Origin: JAEUJM01 sp041908445
GTDB taxonomy: Bacteria; Actinomycetota; Acidimicrobiia; Acidimicrobiales; DATDAH01
NCBI GenBank assembly: GCA_041908445.1
Contig: JAYRFK010000023.1
Location: forward strand, 1-64,000
Length of the DNA: 64,000 nt
Direction of reading: 5' to 3'
The notes beneath the pieces are model-generated. The model had not been told where the DNA came from, made no database searches, and worked only from the letters and a program-made list of their open reading frames with translations. Of this stretch, positions 16,709 to 25,032 are shown one piece after another (the first letter of the stretch is position 1; the number at the start of each line of letters is the position of its first letter). The translations under genes and the position numbers were made by a program.

Positions 16709-17668
16709 TCAGAGGTTGGGGAGGACCTCGGTCTCGATGAGGCGCAGGCTCGACCAGGCCAACTCGGGGTCGAGGCCCCCGCAGAGGGGTTGGAGGCCGA
16801 GGTACCCGGTGGTGTGCACGAGGGCCACCGCCTCCTCGGGGGTGAGGATGCGGTAGCTGCCGCCCTCAGCACGGAGCTCCTCGACCGTCGTGGCCCGGGA
16901 GCGGGTGACGGCGTCGTGGTCGTCGCCCAGCCAGGCGCCGTAGGCCCGGGCGTCGTGCAGCAGGTGCGGGCCCATCGCGTCCCACGCGGCGTCCACGTCC
17001 TCGGCGACGAACACCGAGCTCGGCGACGCCTTGGACGGGACGAGGCACGCGCCCGGCTCGCGCCCGACCCGGGCGGCCTCGGCGGCGTAGGCCTCGGCCA
17101 GGTCGGGGCGGTCGGCCTCGCCGATGAAGTCGAGCCCGAAGCGGGCGGCGCGGCGAGCGGCGGCCGGCGTGCCGCCGCCGTAGGACAGGCGCATCCCGCC
17201 CTCGGTGTAGGGCCGCGGGCGGACCGACGCGGTCCGCCCCCGCCACTCGACCTCCTCGCCGGCGACCAGCCGCTGGAGCACCGCCACGCGCTCCTCCATC
17301 TCGGCGCCGCGAGCGGCGGCGTCGACGCCGAACATGGCGAACTCCTCCGGCCGGTAGCCGAGGCCGATGGTCGGTGACACCCGACCCCGGGACAGGTGGT
17401 CGAGCACGTTGAGGTCCTCGGCCAGCTTCACGGGGTCGTACATCAGGAGCAACAGCGCGGCGATGCTGATCGGGATGGTCGAGGTGCGGGCCGCGACCGC
17501 CGCCGCCATCACCAGCGGCGAGGGCAGGTAGCCGTCGTCGGAGGCGTGGTGCTGGGAGAGCACCACCGCGAGGCACCCTCGGGATTCGCCCCACTCGGCC
17601 ATGTCGAGGGCGGCGGCGTAGAGGTCGGCGGGCGGCGTGGGGCCCGGGGCTCGCAGGTCGAAGCGCAT
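16709..17668 (-). CDS. LLM-class flavin/F420-dependent oxidoreductase
   Basis: Protein of 319 aa from ATG 17668 (a GTG at 17677 adds three residues). It is a luciferase-like barrel with SQHHASDDGYLPSPLVMAAA around residues 40-60, LAEDLNVLDHLSRGRVSPTIGLGYRPEEF around 90-118, and a C-terminal TGYLGLQPLCGGLDPELAWSSL segment. The members use FMN or F420 to move hydride or oxygenate small molecules; the cofactor is not decidable. It is leftward, upstream of a hairpin and the crotonase. Confidence 0.85.
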   Translation of the reverse strand: MRFDLRAPGPTPPADLYAAALDMAEWGESRGCLAVVLSQHHASDDGYLPSPLVMAAAVAARTSTIPISIAALLLLMYDPVKLAEDLNVLDHLSRGRVSPTIGLGYRPEEFAMFGVDAAARGAEMEERVAVLQRLVAGEEVEWRGRTASVRPRPYTEGGMRLSYGGGTPAAARRAARFGLDFIGEADRPDLAEAYAAEAARVGREPGACLVPSKASPSSVFVAEDVDAAWDAMGPHLLHDARAYGAWLGDDHDAVTRSRATTVEELRAEGGSYRILTPEEAVALVHTTGYLGLQPLCGGLDPELAWSSLRLIETEVLPNL

Positions 17669-17744
17669 CAGGAACACCCCGAGAGCATGGCCGCTCCCGA
17701 CGGCGAGCGCGGACGGCGCCCATCATCCGGCCGTCGTTCGACCC

Positions 17745-17793
17745 TTCTTCCAGCAGAAACGGAAGGTTGCACCTTCCGTTTCTGCTGGAGGAA
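17745..17793. terminator. 49-bp hairpin element, copy 1
   Basis: A 23-bp stem with a TGC loop: the core CCAGCAGAAACGGAAGGT (17750-17767) pairs perfectly with 17771-17788, extended by TTCTT/AGGAA with one wobble. A near-identical 49-bp element occurs at 27472-27520. It lies between a leftward gene start (17668) and a leftward gene end (17815), so it probably terminates the dioxygenase transcript. Confidence 0.7.
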
Positions 17794-17814
17794 CAGCGAT
17801 CGTGGGGACGAGCG

Positions 17815-19092
17815 TCAGGCGTCGGGGGGTGCGTCGGCCCAGGCGTCCTTCGCCGACGGCGCGCTGGCGCCGAGCAGGAGCTTGGGCGCCTTCTCCCGCA
17901 GGTCGGACAGCGCCTTGCTGCCGGCGCTGGCCTTGGGATCGCCCTCGTCGGCGCGGGGCACCTGCGAGAACCCGGCGTACATGACCTTGCGGGCCTCGGT
18001 GACCGGCGGGCGGGCCTCGTGCAGCGTGCACGAGAGGTGGACGGTCAGGTCGCCGGGCTCGGTCGTCACCGCCACGACGGGCAGGTACGGGTCGTGCTTG
18101 GCGATCTCGACGGGCATGACCACCCGGTGCGAGCCGGCGCACACCCGGAGGCGCCCGTTGGCCTCGCTGCTGCCCGTGACCGAGATGCCGATCGTCGCCC
18201 CCGAGCAGCCGTAGGGGTGGCGGCCGAGGTGGCAGTCGCGGTGGAAGGTCACGTCGGAGGCGCCCCGGACCACACCGACGGGCTTGATCAGCGCCTCGAT
18301 GGCCTTGCCCTTCACGAGTTCGGCGTCGTCGCCGGCGAGGGTGACCCGCAGCTGCTCCCACACCGGCCCGTCGAGGATCGCCGCGGTCGTCGGCGAGTAC
18401 GGGAGGAAGTCCTGGAGGCGCACGACCCGGTGGCTGCCGTCGGCCAGCTCGGCCCACCACGAGCGGCCGTCACCCTCGGTGTACTCCCCCTGGGCCCGGT
18501 CGATGTCGGCGGAGATCGTCGCCATGTCGGTGGGGTCGAGCCAGCCCCGCAGGTGCAGGTACCCGGCCTCGCGCAGGAAGTGGGCGACGTCGGCGGGATC
18601 GTCGTCGCGGGTGAACGACCGCCCGAGGTCGAGGGGACGGCCGTCCCGGTCGAGGAAGGCGAGGTCGGGGTCGACGATGGGCCAGCCGTCCTGGATGGTG
18701 AGCCAGAGCGAGTCCCAGATCGAGACGTCCCGCTCGGTGCCGTCCCGGTAGCGCAGCACCTGGGCCACGCTCAGCCCGTTGAGGCTGGCCTGCAGCTGGG
18801 CCCAGTCGGAGAAGGTGGCGGTGTCGAAGGTGACGACCACCGCCCCGTCGACGACCCCGGACCGCACGGCCACGGTGCCGCCCTCGGCCACCAGCGACCA
18901 GGCACCACCGCCCTCGCCCTCGACCTCGACCTCGACCGCCAGCGGCGGCGCGCCGAGGGCCTCGAGGCCGGCCGGGGCCATCGGGCCGCGGCCGGCCAGC
19001 AGGGGCGGGAGGTCCTCCGCGAAGAAGGTCGCCGGGTCGAGGGCGCGGATGTCGGCGTCGCGGCGCGTGCGCCGGTCGAACGGTGCGGGCAT
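17815..19092 (-). CDS. Phytanoyl-CoA dioxygenase-like protein with N-terminal SCP2-like region
   Basis: Protein of 425 aa. From about residue 165 it follows the PhyH Fe(II)/2-oxoglutarate oxygenase pattern: HFLREAGYLHLRGWLDP at the start, HxD as His284 and Asp286 in TFHRDCHLG, a distal His in VHLSCTLHEARPP, and a following Arg in EARKVMYAGF for 2-oxoglutarate. Residues 25-130 have the W-rich beta pattern (VVVTFDTATFSDWAQLQASLNG) of SCP2/sterol-carrier domains. It likely hydroxylates a lipid-like or CoA-linked substrate held by the SCP2-like part. It is divergent from a TetR gene, with a perfect palindrome between. Confidence 0.78.
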   Translation of the reverse strand: MPAPFDRRTRRDADIRALDPATFFAEDLPPLLAGRGPMAPAGLEALGAPPLAVEVEVEGEGGGAWSLVAEGGTVAVRSGVVDGAVVVTFDTATFSDWAQLQASLNGLSVAQVLRYRDGTERDVSIWDSLWLTIQDGWPIVDPDLAFLDRDGRPLDLGRSFTRDDDPADVAHFLREAGYLHLRGWLDPTDMATISADIDRAQGEYTEGDGRSWWAELADGSHRVVRLQDFLPYSPTTAAILDGPVWEQLRVTLAGDDAELVKGKAIEALIKPVGVVRGASDVTFHRDCHLGRHPYGCSGATIGISVTGSSEANGRLRVCAGSHRVVMPVEIAKHDPYLPVVAVTTEPGDLTVHLSCTLHEARPPVTEARKVMYAGFSQVPRADEGDPKASAGSKALSDLREKAPKLLLGASAPSAKDAWADAPPDA

Positions 19093-19122
19093 CGCGGCAC
19101 TGTCGCGCCGGTTCGCACGCGA

Positions 19123-19140
19123 TGCAAGGGTTCCCTTGCA
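19123..19140. promoter_or_regulatory. Perfect 18-bp palindrome, probable TetR operator
   Basis: TGCAAGGG-TT-CCCTTGCA lies between the divergent dioxygenase (start 19092) and TetR (start 19172) genes. Perfect symmetry and position make it the likely autoregulatory operator of that TetR. No second copy was noticed in the window. Confidence 0.6.
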
Positions 19141-19171
19141 GTGCCCGGGAACGGCGCCTAGCGTCCTCGCC

Positions 19172-19795
19172 GTGGCGAACGGGGGGCGTGGGTCGACGCG
19201 TGAGCGCCTGCTCGATGCCGCGCTCGAGGTCTTCGGCGAGGTCGGCTACACCGGCGCCACCATCACCGAGATCGAGCGCCGCGTGGGCCTCACGCCGGGC
19301 ACCGGCAGCTTCTACCGGCACTTCCCCGACAAGGCCGCGCTGCTCCAGGCGGCCGTGGAACGAGAGGTCACCCGGGTGCTCGACGACCTCCGCTCGCCCG
19401 AGTGGAGCCCGGCCAGCGCGGAGCAGGCCGAGGCCACGGACGTGACGCTCCGCAAGTCGTTTGCCATCATCCGCCGCCTCGATCCCCTCTTCCGCCTGAT
19501 GACGAACGAGGGCGACCGGGTGCCCGAGGTGCGCACCGCCATCGAGGCGGTGGTCGGTGACCAGCAGCGCCGGCTGGCGTGGGAGGACGACCCCGGCCTC
19601 GTGATCGGCGTGGCCGCGCTCGGCGGCTACCACCTGTTCAGCCGCTTCCAGGGAGGCTCGTTCCAGCAGGTCCCCGAGGACGCCTTCCTCGGCGCACTGG
19701 CCGCCCTCGTCGACACCGCCCGACACGACCCGGGGCGCCTTGACCGGACAACGACGGCACCGTACCGTTCTGAGAATTCGATTCTGACGACGTGA
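19172..19795 (+). CDS. TetR/AcrR family transcriptional regulator
   Basis: Protein of 207 aa from GTG 19172. The HTH covers about residues 8-55, with RERLLDAALEVFGEVGYTGATITEIERRVGLTPGT and FYRHFPDKAALLQA. The C-terminal domain is unclassified. It is divergent from the PhyH-like gene and is followed within 66 bp by the MFS-LivF gene, so it may also be cotranscribed with the transporter. Unusually, the last codons contain one of the tandem AGAAT-N3-ATTCT palindromes, so a promoter or operator of the transporter operon overlaps its 3-prime end. Confidence 0.88.
   Translation: MANGGRGSTRERLLDAALEVFGEVGYTGATITEIERRVGLTPGTGSFYRHFPDKAALLQAAVEREVTRVLDDLRSPEWSPASAEQAEATDVTLRKSFAIIRRLDPLFRLMTNEGDRVPEVRTAIEAVVGDQQRRLAWEDDPGLVIGVAALGGYHLFSRFQGGSFQQVPEDAFLGALAALVDTARHDPGRLDRTTTAPYRSENSILTT
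19773..19785. promoter_or_regulatory. Operator candidate AGAAT-TCG-ATTCT
   Basis: Perfect 5-3-5 palindrome within the last codons of the TetR gene, 77 bp upstream of the transporter gene start. A second site of the same geometry follows with 22-bp centre-to-centre spacing (two helical turns). The same arms AGAAT/ATTCT recur at 35454 beside another TetR gene. Confidence 0.6.
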
Positions 19796-19807
19796 GAACG
19801 AAGTTCT
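19795..19807. promoter_or_regulatory. Operator candidate AGAAC-GAA-GTTCT
   Basis: Perfect 5-3-5 palindrome starting on the last base of the TetR stop codon and 55 bp upstream of the MFS-LivF start. It pairs with the site at 19773, suggesting cooperative binding of two TetR dimers to control the transporter operon. Confidence 0.6.
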
Positions 19808-19861
19808 GACCGGCCGCGGCCGGGACCACGAGGGGGAGCAACGACAAGTGGGGGAGCGCCC

Positions 19862-22069
19862 GTGAGCGACGACGCGGCGGCCGAGACCTCGGCCGCGCAG
19901 GCGGCGACCCTCGCCGACGCGGTCCTGACCGCGGAGGCCGAGCGCCAGGCCGAGCAGGCCGAGCGCGAGGTCCTCTTCGCCGACGACCTGCTGCCCGGCG
20001 TCGGCGACGAGGCCCTGACCCTGCGCCAGGGCCTCGAGGTCGGCGGCGCCTTCACCTTCGTGGTCCTGCTGCTGCTGAACGCGCTCGAGCAGCTCGAGGG
20101 CGCCGCCCTCAGCGTGCTCGCCCCCGACATCCGCGACGCCTTCAACGTCAGCAGCGGCGTCATCGTCTTCATCAGCGCCGCCGCCGGCGGGTTCCTCGTC
20201 CTCGGCGCGGTCCCCATGGGGTGGCTGGCCGACCGGTACAACCGCCCCCGGATCGTCGGCATCGCCAGCCTCGTGTTCTCGGCCATGGTGGCGTGCTCGG
20301 GCCTGGCGGTGAACGCGTTCACCCTCTTCCTCGCCCGCTTCGGCGTGGGCATCGCCCGCTCCAACACCCTGCCCGTCCACGGCTCGCTGATCGCCGACAC
20401 CTACCCGATCGGGGTCCGTGGGCGCCTGAGCGCCACGACCATGGGCGCCGGCCTCGTCATCGCCGCCATCAGCCCGGTGCTCGTCGGCGGCATCGCCGAC
20501 CTCGCCGGCGGCGCCAACGGCTGGCGGTGGGCCTTCTTCGTCCTCGGCATCCCCGTGCTCGGCGCCGCCTTCCTCGCCTTCCGGATCCGCGAGGTGCCCC
20601 GCGGCCAGTTCGAGATGAAGGACGTCCTCGGCGAGGTCATCGACACGACGCCGGTCGCCATGTCGATGGAGTCGGTGTTCTCCCGCCTGAAGCAGATCCG
20701 CACGCTGCGCACGGTGATGCTGGCCTTCGCGGCCATCGGCTTCGGACTGTTCACCGGCCCGGTCCTGATGAACGTCTACGTGGAGGACCGCTTCGGCCTC
20801 TCCGCCCTCGAGCGGGGACTGCTCGGCAGCTTCGGCGGCCTGTTCACCCTGGCCATCCTCCCCTTCGCCGCCCGCGGCTACGACCGGCGCTTCCGGGAGG
20901 ACCCCGAGAAGGCGCTGCGCCTCGTCGGGCTGCTCATCATCCCCGTCGCCCTGCTCGTACCGCTGCAGTACTCGATGCCGAACGCGTTCCTCTTCGCGGT
21001 GTTCAGCGTGCCCCCGGCCATCCTGCTCATGACCGCCTTCACCATGGTGGGGCCGATCCTGCAGTCGGTCACCCCGTACCGCCTGCGGGGCATGGGCAAC
21101 GCCCTCGGCGCGATCTACGTCTTCTTCGTCGGCGCCACCGCGGGTGCCCTGCTCGCCGCGTTCTTCACCGACGCCCTCGGCCCCCGCGCCGCGGTGATCC
21201 TGCTGATGGTGCCGTCGACGATCATCGGCGGCGTCCTCGTCCTGCGCAGCTCCACGTTCATCAAGAACGACCTCTCCCTCGTGGTGGCCGAGCTCCGCGA
21301 GGAGATGGACGAGCGCAAGCGCCAGCTCGAGGACCCCGAGCGGACCCCGATGCTCCAGGTCGCCTCGGTCGACTTCTCCTACGGCCACGTGCAGGTGCTC
21401 TTCGACGTGGGGTTCGAGGTCCGCAAGGGCGAGGTGCTCGCGCTGCTCGGCACCAACGGCGCCGGGAAGTCGACGATCCTGCGGGTGATCGCCGGCCTGG
21501 GCACGCCCGCCCGGGGCGTGGTGCGGCTCGAGGGCCGCACCATCACCTACGTCTCGCCCGAGCGCCGGGGCCCCCTCGGCATCCGCCTGCTGCCCGGCGG
21601 CAAGGGGGTGTTCCCCCAGATGACCGTGCAGGAGAACCTCGAGATGGCGGCCTTCGTGTACCGGCGCGACCGTGCCGACCACGACCGCCGCATCGCCCGG
21701 GTGCACGAGCTCTTCCCGACGCTCGCCGAGCGCCCCGACGACCTCGCCGGCTCGCTGTCCGGCGGCCAGCAGCAGATGCTGGCGCTCGCCTCGACCCTGC
21801 TGCACGAGCCCGACGTGCTCCTGATCGACGAGCTCTCCCTCGGCCTCTCCCCCATCGTCGTCCAGCAGCTGCTCGAGGTCGTCGAGCGGCTGAAGGCCGA
21901 GGGGACCACCATCGTCATCGTCGAGCAGTCCCTGAACGTCGCCCTCGCGGTCGCCGACCGGGCCGTCTTCCTCGAGAAGGGCCAGGTGCGCTTCGAGGGC
22001 GACGCCCGGGAGCTGGCCGAGCGCGACGACCTCGCCCGTGCCGTCTTCCTCGGGCGGGAGGGCGGATGA
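19862..22069 (+). CDS. MFS permease fused to LivF-type ABC ATPase
   Basis: Protein of 735 aa from GTG 19862 (GGGGGAG upstream). Residues 1-35 are an Ala/Glu-rich, probably helical, tail. About 38-465 are a major-facilitator permease with the GWLADRYNR loop motif near 121 and many hydrophobic helices. A charged helix (ELREEMDERKRQLEDPE) then leads to a complete LivF-like ATPase from about 493: Walker A GTNGAGKST (529), signature LSGGQQQ (631), Walker B VLLIDEL (652). No stop or frame break separates them. It overlaps the next gene by ATGA. The ATPase half would pair with the LivG domain in that gene; what the MFS half does is unknown. Confidence 0.88.
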   Translation: MSDDAAAETSAAQAATLADAVLTAEAERQAEQAEREVLFADDLLPGVGDEALTLRQGLEVGGAFTFVVLLLLNALEQLEGAALSVLAPDIRDAFNVSSGVIVFISAAAGGFLVLGAVPMGWLADRYNRPRIVGIASLVFSAMVACSGLAVNAFTLFLARFGVGIARSNTLPVHGSLIADTYPIGVRGRLSATTMGAGLVIAAISPVLVGGIADLAGGANGWRWAFFVLGIPVLGAAFLAFRIREVPRGQFEMKDVLGEVIDTTPVAMSMESVFSRLKQIRTLRTVMLAFAAIGFGLFTGPVLMNVYVEDRFGLSALERGLLGSFGGLFTLAILPFAARGYDRRFREDPEKALRLVGLLIIPVALLVPLQYSMPNAFLFAVFSVPPAILLMTAFTMVGPILQSVTPYRLRGMGNALGAIYVFFVGATAGALLAAFFTDALGPRAAVILLMVPSTIIGGVLVLRSSTFIKNDLSLVVAELREEMDERKRQLEDPERTPMLQVASVDFSYGHVQVLFDVGFEVRKGEVLALLGTNGAGKSTILRVIAGLGTPARGVVRLEGRTITYVSPERRGPLGIRLLPGGKGVFPQMTVQENLEMAAFVYRRDRADHDRRIARVHELFPTLAERPDDLAGSLSGGQQQMLALASTLLHEPDVLLIDELSLGLSPIVVQQLLEVVERLKAEGTTIVIVEQSLNVALAVADRAVFLEKGQVRFEGDARELAERDDLARAVFLGREGG

Positions 22070-24951
22070 CGCCCGTGCTCGCCGCCACGCTGGTGACCCG
22101 CCAGCTCATCTTCACGGGTGTCGTCAACGGCATGGTCTTCGGCCTCGTGGCCATGGGGATCGTGCTGATCTACCGATCGACCCGGGTCATCAACTTCGCG
22201 GTCGCCAACCTCGGCCTGATCGGGACGGGCCTGTTCGTCCTGCTGGTGGCGCAGTACTCCGTGCCGTTCTGGCCGGCGGCGATCCTCTCGCTCGCGGCGG
22301 GCACCCTCTGGGGCGCGCTGATGGAGCTGGTGGTCATCCGCCGCCTCTTCACCGCGCCCCGGGTCATCGTGCTGGTGGCCACCATCGGCATCTCCAGCCT
22401 GTCGCTCGCCGTGCTGCTGCTGTTCCCCGAGGTCGACGCCCCCGGTGCCCGCTTCCCCGTGGCGGTGGGCTCGGTGCACGAGTGGCTCGGCGTGCGGGTC
22501 ACCGGGCCCGAGCTCGTCATCGTGGTGCTGGTCCCGCTCGTCGCGATCCTCTTCACCTGGATGCTGAACCGCACCGCCCTGGGCAAGGCGGTGAAGGCGT
22601 CGGCCGACAACCCCGACCTGGCCCGCCTCGCCGGCATCAGCCCCAAGCTGGTGTCGACCGCGGTCTGGGCCATCGCCGGCGCCCTGGCCACGCTGTCGCT
22701 GTCGCTGCTGGCCGGTGACACCGGGGCGGCGACCAACCTGGCCAGCCTCGGCCCGAGCACCCTGGTCCGCGCCCTCGCCGCCGCCGTCATCGCCGGCATG
22801 TACTCGTTCCGGCGGGCGTTCATCGCCGGCATCGCCATCGGCGTGGTCGAGGCGGTCGTGCGCTTCAACTACCTCGACGCCCCGGGCCTCATGGACTTCC
22901 TCGTCCTGCTGGCCGTGCTCGTCGCCGTCAACTGGCAGAGCCGCCAGGGCACCGGCGAGACCCAGACCTTCTCCTTCGGCGCCAAGCCCCGACCCATCCC
23001 CGAGCGCCTCCGGGGCGTCTGGTGGGTGCGCCAGATCGACCGGGCCGGGCTCGTGCTCATGGGCCTCGGCGCGATCGTGCTCCCGATCATCGTCACGGCG
23101 CCGTCGCGCCAGCTGCTCTACACGTCGATCCTCGCCTTCGCCCTGTGCGCCCTCTCGCTCACCGTCCTCACGGGATGGGGCGGCCAGCTCTCCCTCGGCC
23201 AGATGGCCTTCGCGGGGATCGGCGCACTGCTGATGGCGGCGTTCTCCCGGGGCGTGAACGTCGACCTGCGCGTCGGTGACGTGCGCCTCCTGAAGGCCGG
23301 GATCCAGCCGCTCACCTTCGTGACCGCCGTCGCGCTGGCCGTGGCCATCACCGCGCTGCTGGCGACCCTCATCGGCGCCAGCGCGCTGCGGGTCCGCGGC
23401 CTCTACCTGGCGGTCAGCACCTTCGCCTTCGGCCTCGCCGCCCAGCAGTACCTCTACGGCCGGCCCCTCCTGAGCGGCGGGTTCAGCCAGTCGGTGCCCT
23501 ACCAGCGCACGAACCTGTTCGGGATCGTCGACCTCGGGTCGCAGCGCTCGATCTACTACGTGACCCTCGTCCTGTTGATCGTGGGCGTGGTGGTCATCGC
23601 CCACCTGCGCCGCACCGGGATCGGCCGCACCACCATCGCGGTGCGCGACAACCCCGACGGCGCCGCCGCCTACACGGTGTCGGCCACCCACACGAAGCTG
23701 CGGGCCTTCGCCCTGGCCGGCGGCATCGCCGCGCTGGGCGGGGCCCTGCTGGCCGCCAACATCCAGAGCGTCCCCACGACCCGCTACTTCACCGTGGCGG
23801 ACTCGCTCCTGCTCGTGGCCATGGTCGTGATCGGCGGGCTCGGGTCGGTGGCGGGCGCCGTCCTCGGTGCGATCTGGGTGGTCGGCCTGCCGGCGTTCTT
23901 CCCCGACAACGACGTGGTGCCGCTGCTCACCTCGAGCCTCGGCCTGCTCGTCCTGCTCCTCTACTTCCCCGGCGGGCTCGTGCAGATCGGCCACGCGCTG
24001 CGGGACGCCATCGTGGGCTGGGCCGAGCGCCGCCACCCCGCCGAGACCACCAAGCAGCAGGTGACCGTACCCGTGGCGCCGGTGCGCTCCGAGCGGGTGG
24101 CGCTGCCCGAGGGCACGCCGGCGCTGCGCACCACGGACGTCGTGGTCCGCTTCGGCGGCATCCACGCGGTCTCGGGGGTGAGCATCGACGTGGGCGACGG
24201 CGAGATCGTCGGGCTCATCGGCACCAACGGCGCCGGCAAGTCCACCCTGATGAACGCCGTCGGCGGCTACGTGCCCTCGCAGGGCCACGTCGAGCTCCTC
24301 GGGCGGCCGGTCGACGGGCTCTCCGCGAACCGGCGGGCCCGCCTGGGCCTCGGGCGCACGTTCCAGGCCGCCACCCTCTTCCCCGAGCTGACCGTGCGCG
24401 AGACCGTGCTGGTCGCCCTCGAGGCCCGCCACCGCAGCGCCCTCGTCACCAACGCGCTGTTCTGGCCGCCGGCGCTCAAGCACGAGCGCACCAAGCGGGC
24501 CCAGGCCGACGAGATCGTCGACTTCCTCGGCCTCGGCCGCTACGCGGAGGCGTACATCGGCGACCTCTCCACCGGCACCCGCCGCATCGTCGAGCTGGCC
24601 GGCCTGCTCGCCCTCGACGCCCGGGTGCTCTGCCTCGACGAGCCGACCGCCGGCGTGGCCCAGCGCGAGACCGAGGCCTTCGGACCGCTGCTGCTGGAGA
24701 TCCGGCGCGAGCTCGGGGCGTCGCTGCTCGTCATCGAGCACGACATGCCCCTGATCATGGGCATCAGCGACCGGGTCTACTGCCTCGAACTGGGCCAGAT
24801 CATCGCCGAGGGCGCGCCCGAGGCCGTCCGCAACGACCCCGCCGTCATCGCCAGCTACCTCGGCACCGACGAGCGGGCCATCGCCCGCAGCGGGGCGGCG
24901 GCCGAGCCGTCATCGACGCCGACGACGCCCGCCGAACCGACCACCGCCTGA
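22066..24951 (+). CDS. LivH-LivM-LivG triple fusion ABC transporter
   Basis: Protein of 961 aa. Residues 1-290 are a LivH-type permease (NGMVFGLVAMGIVLIYRSTRVINFA at the N terminus). About 320-640 are a LivM-type permease with GWGGQLSLGQMAFAGIGALL and LYLAVSTFAFGLAAQQYLY. From about 685 comes a LivG-type ATPase: Walker A GTNGAGKST (717), a degenerate signature LSTGTRR (833) instead of LSGGQ, Walker B VLCLDEPTAGVAQ (854), and HDMPLIM. With the MFS-LivF protein it supplies all four Liv core parts in two chains. The start codon overlaps the previous stop (ATGA), so translation is coupled. The C-terminal tail is Pro/Thr/Ala-rich. Substrates are unknown, perhaps amides, short acids or amino acids. 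Confidence 0.9.
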   Translation: MTPVLAATLVTRQLIFTGVVNGMVFGLVAMGIVLIYRSTRVINFAVANLGLIGTGLFVLLVAQYSVPFWPAAILSLAAGTLWGALMELVVIRRLFTAPRVIVLVATIGISSLSLAVLLLFPEVDAPGARFPVAVGSVHEWLGVRVTGPELVIVVLVPLVAILFTWMLNRTALGKAVKASADNPDLARLAGISPKLVSTAVWAIAGALATLSLSLLAGDTGAATNLASLGPSTLVRALAAAVIAGMYSFRRAFIAGIAIGVVEAVVRFNYLDAPGLMDFLVLLAVLVAVNWQSRQGTGETQTFSFGAKPRPIPERLRGVWWVRQIDRAGLVLMGLGAIVLPIIVTAPSRQLLYTSILAFALCALSLTVLTGWGGQLSLGQMAFAGIGALLMAAFSRGVNVDLRVGDVRLLKAGIQPLTFVTAVALAVAITALLATLIGASALRVRGLYLAVSTFAFGLAAQQYLYGRPLLSGGFSQSVPYQRTNLFGIVDLGSQRSIYYVTLVLLIVGVVVIAHLRRTGIGRTTIAVRDNPDGAAAYTVSATHTKLRAFALAGGIAALGGALLAANIQSVPTTRYFTVADSLLLVAMVVIGGLGSVAGAVLGAIWVVGLPAFFPDNDVVPLLTSSLGLLVLLLYFPGGLVQIGHALRDAIVGWAERRHPAETTKQQVTVPVAPVRSERVALPEGTPALRTTDVVVRFGGIHAVSGVSIDVGDGEIVGLIGTNGAGKSTLMNAVGGYVPSQGHVELLGRPVDGLSANRRARLGLGRTFQAATLFPELTVRETVLVALEARHRSALVTNALFWPPALKHERTKRAQADEIVDFLGLGRYAEAYIGDLSTGTRRIVELAGLLALDARVLCLDEPTAGVAQRETEAFGPLLLEIRRELGASLLVIEHDMPLIMGISDRVYCLELGQIIAEGAPEAVRNDPAVIASYLGTDERAIARSGAAAEPSSTPTTPAEPTTA

Positions 24952-25032
24952 CCCGACCACGCCTGATCCGCGGGCGACCGACCTTCGACCGACCTTCGAC
25001 CGACCACACCACACCAACCAGGGGGAACCACC

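Noticed and set aside
18470..24741. Very long open frames on the opposite strand of the transporter region and other genes
   Set aside because: They mirror real genes in other frames, give low-complexity Arg/Ala/Gly-rich or His/Val-rich translations, and lack domain motifs; typical of GC-rich DNA.
24952..25032. Short direct repeats (CGACCTTCGAC) upstream of a receptor gene
   Set aside because: Only two copies, probably slippage; no regulatory logic seen.
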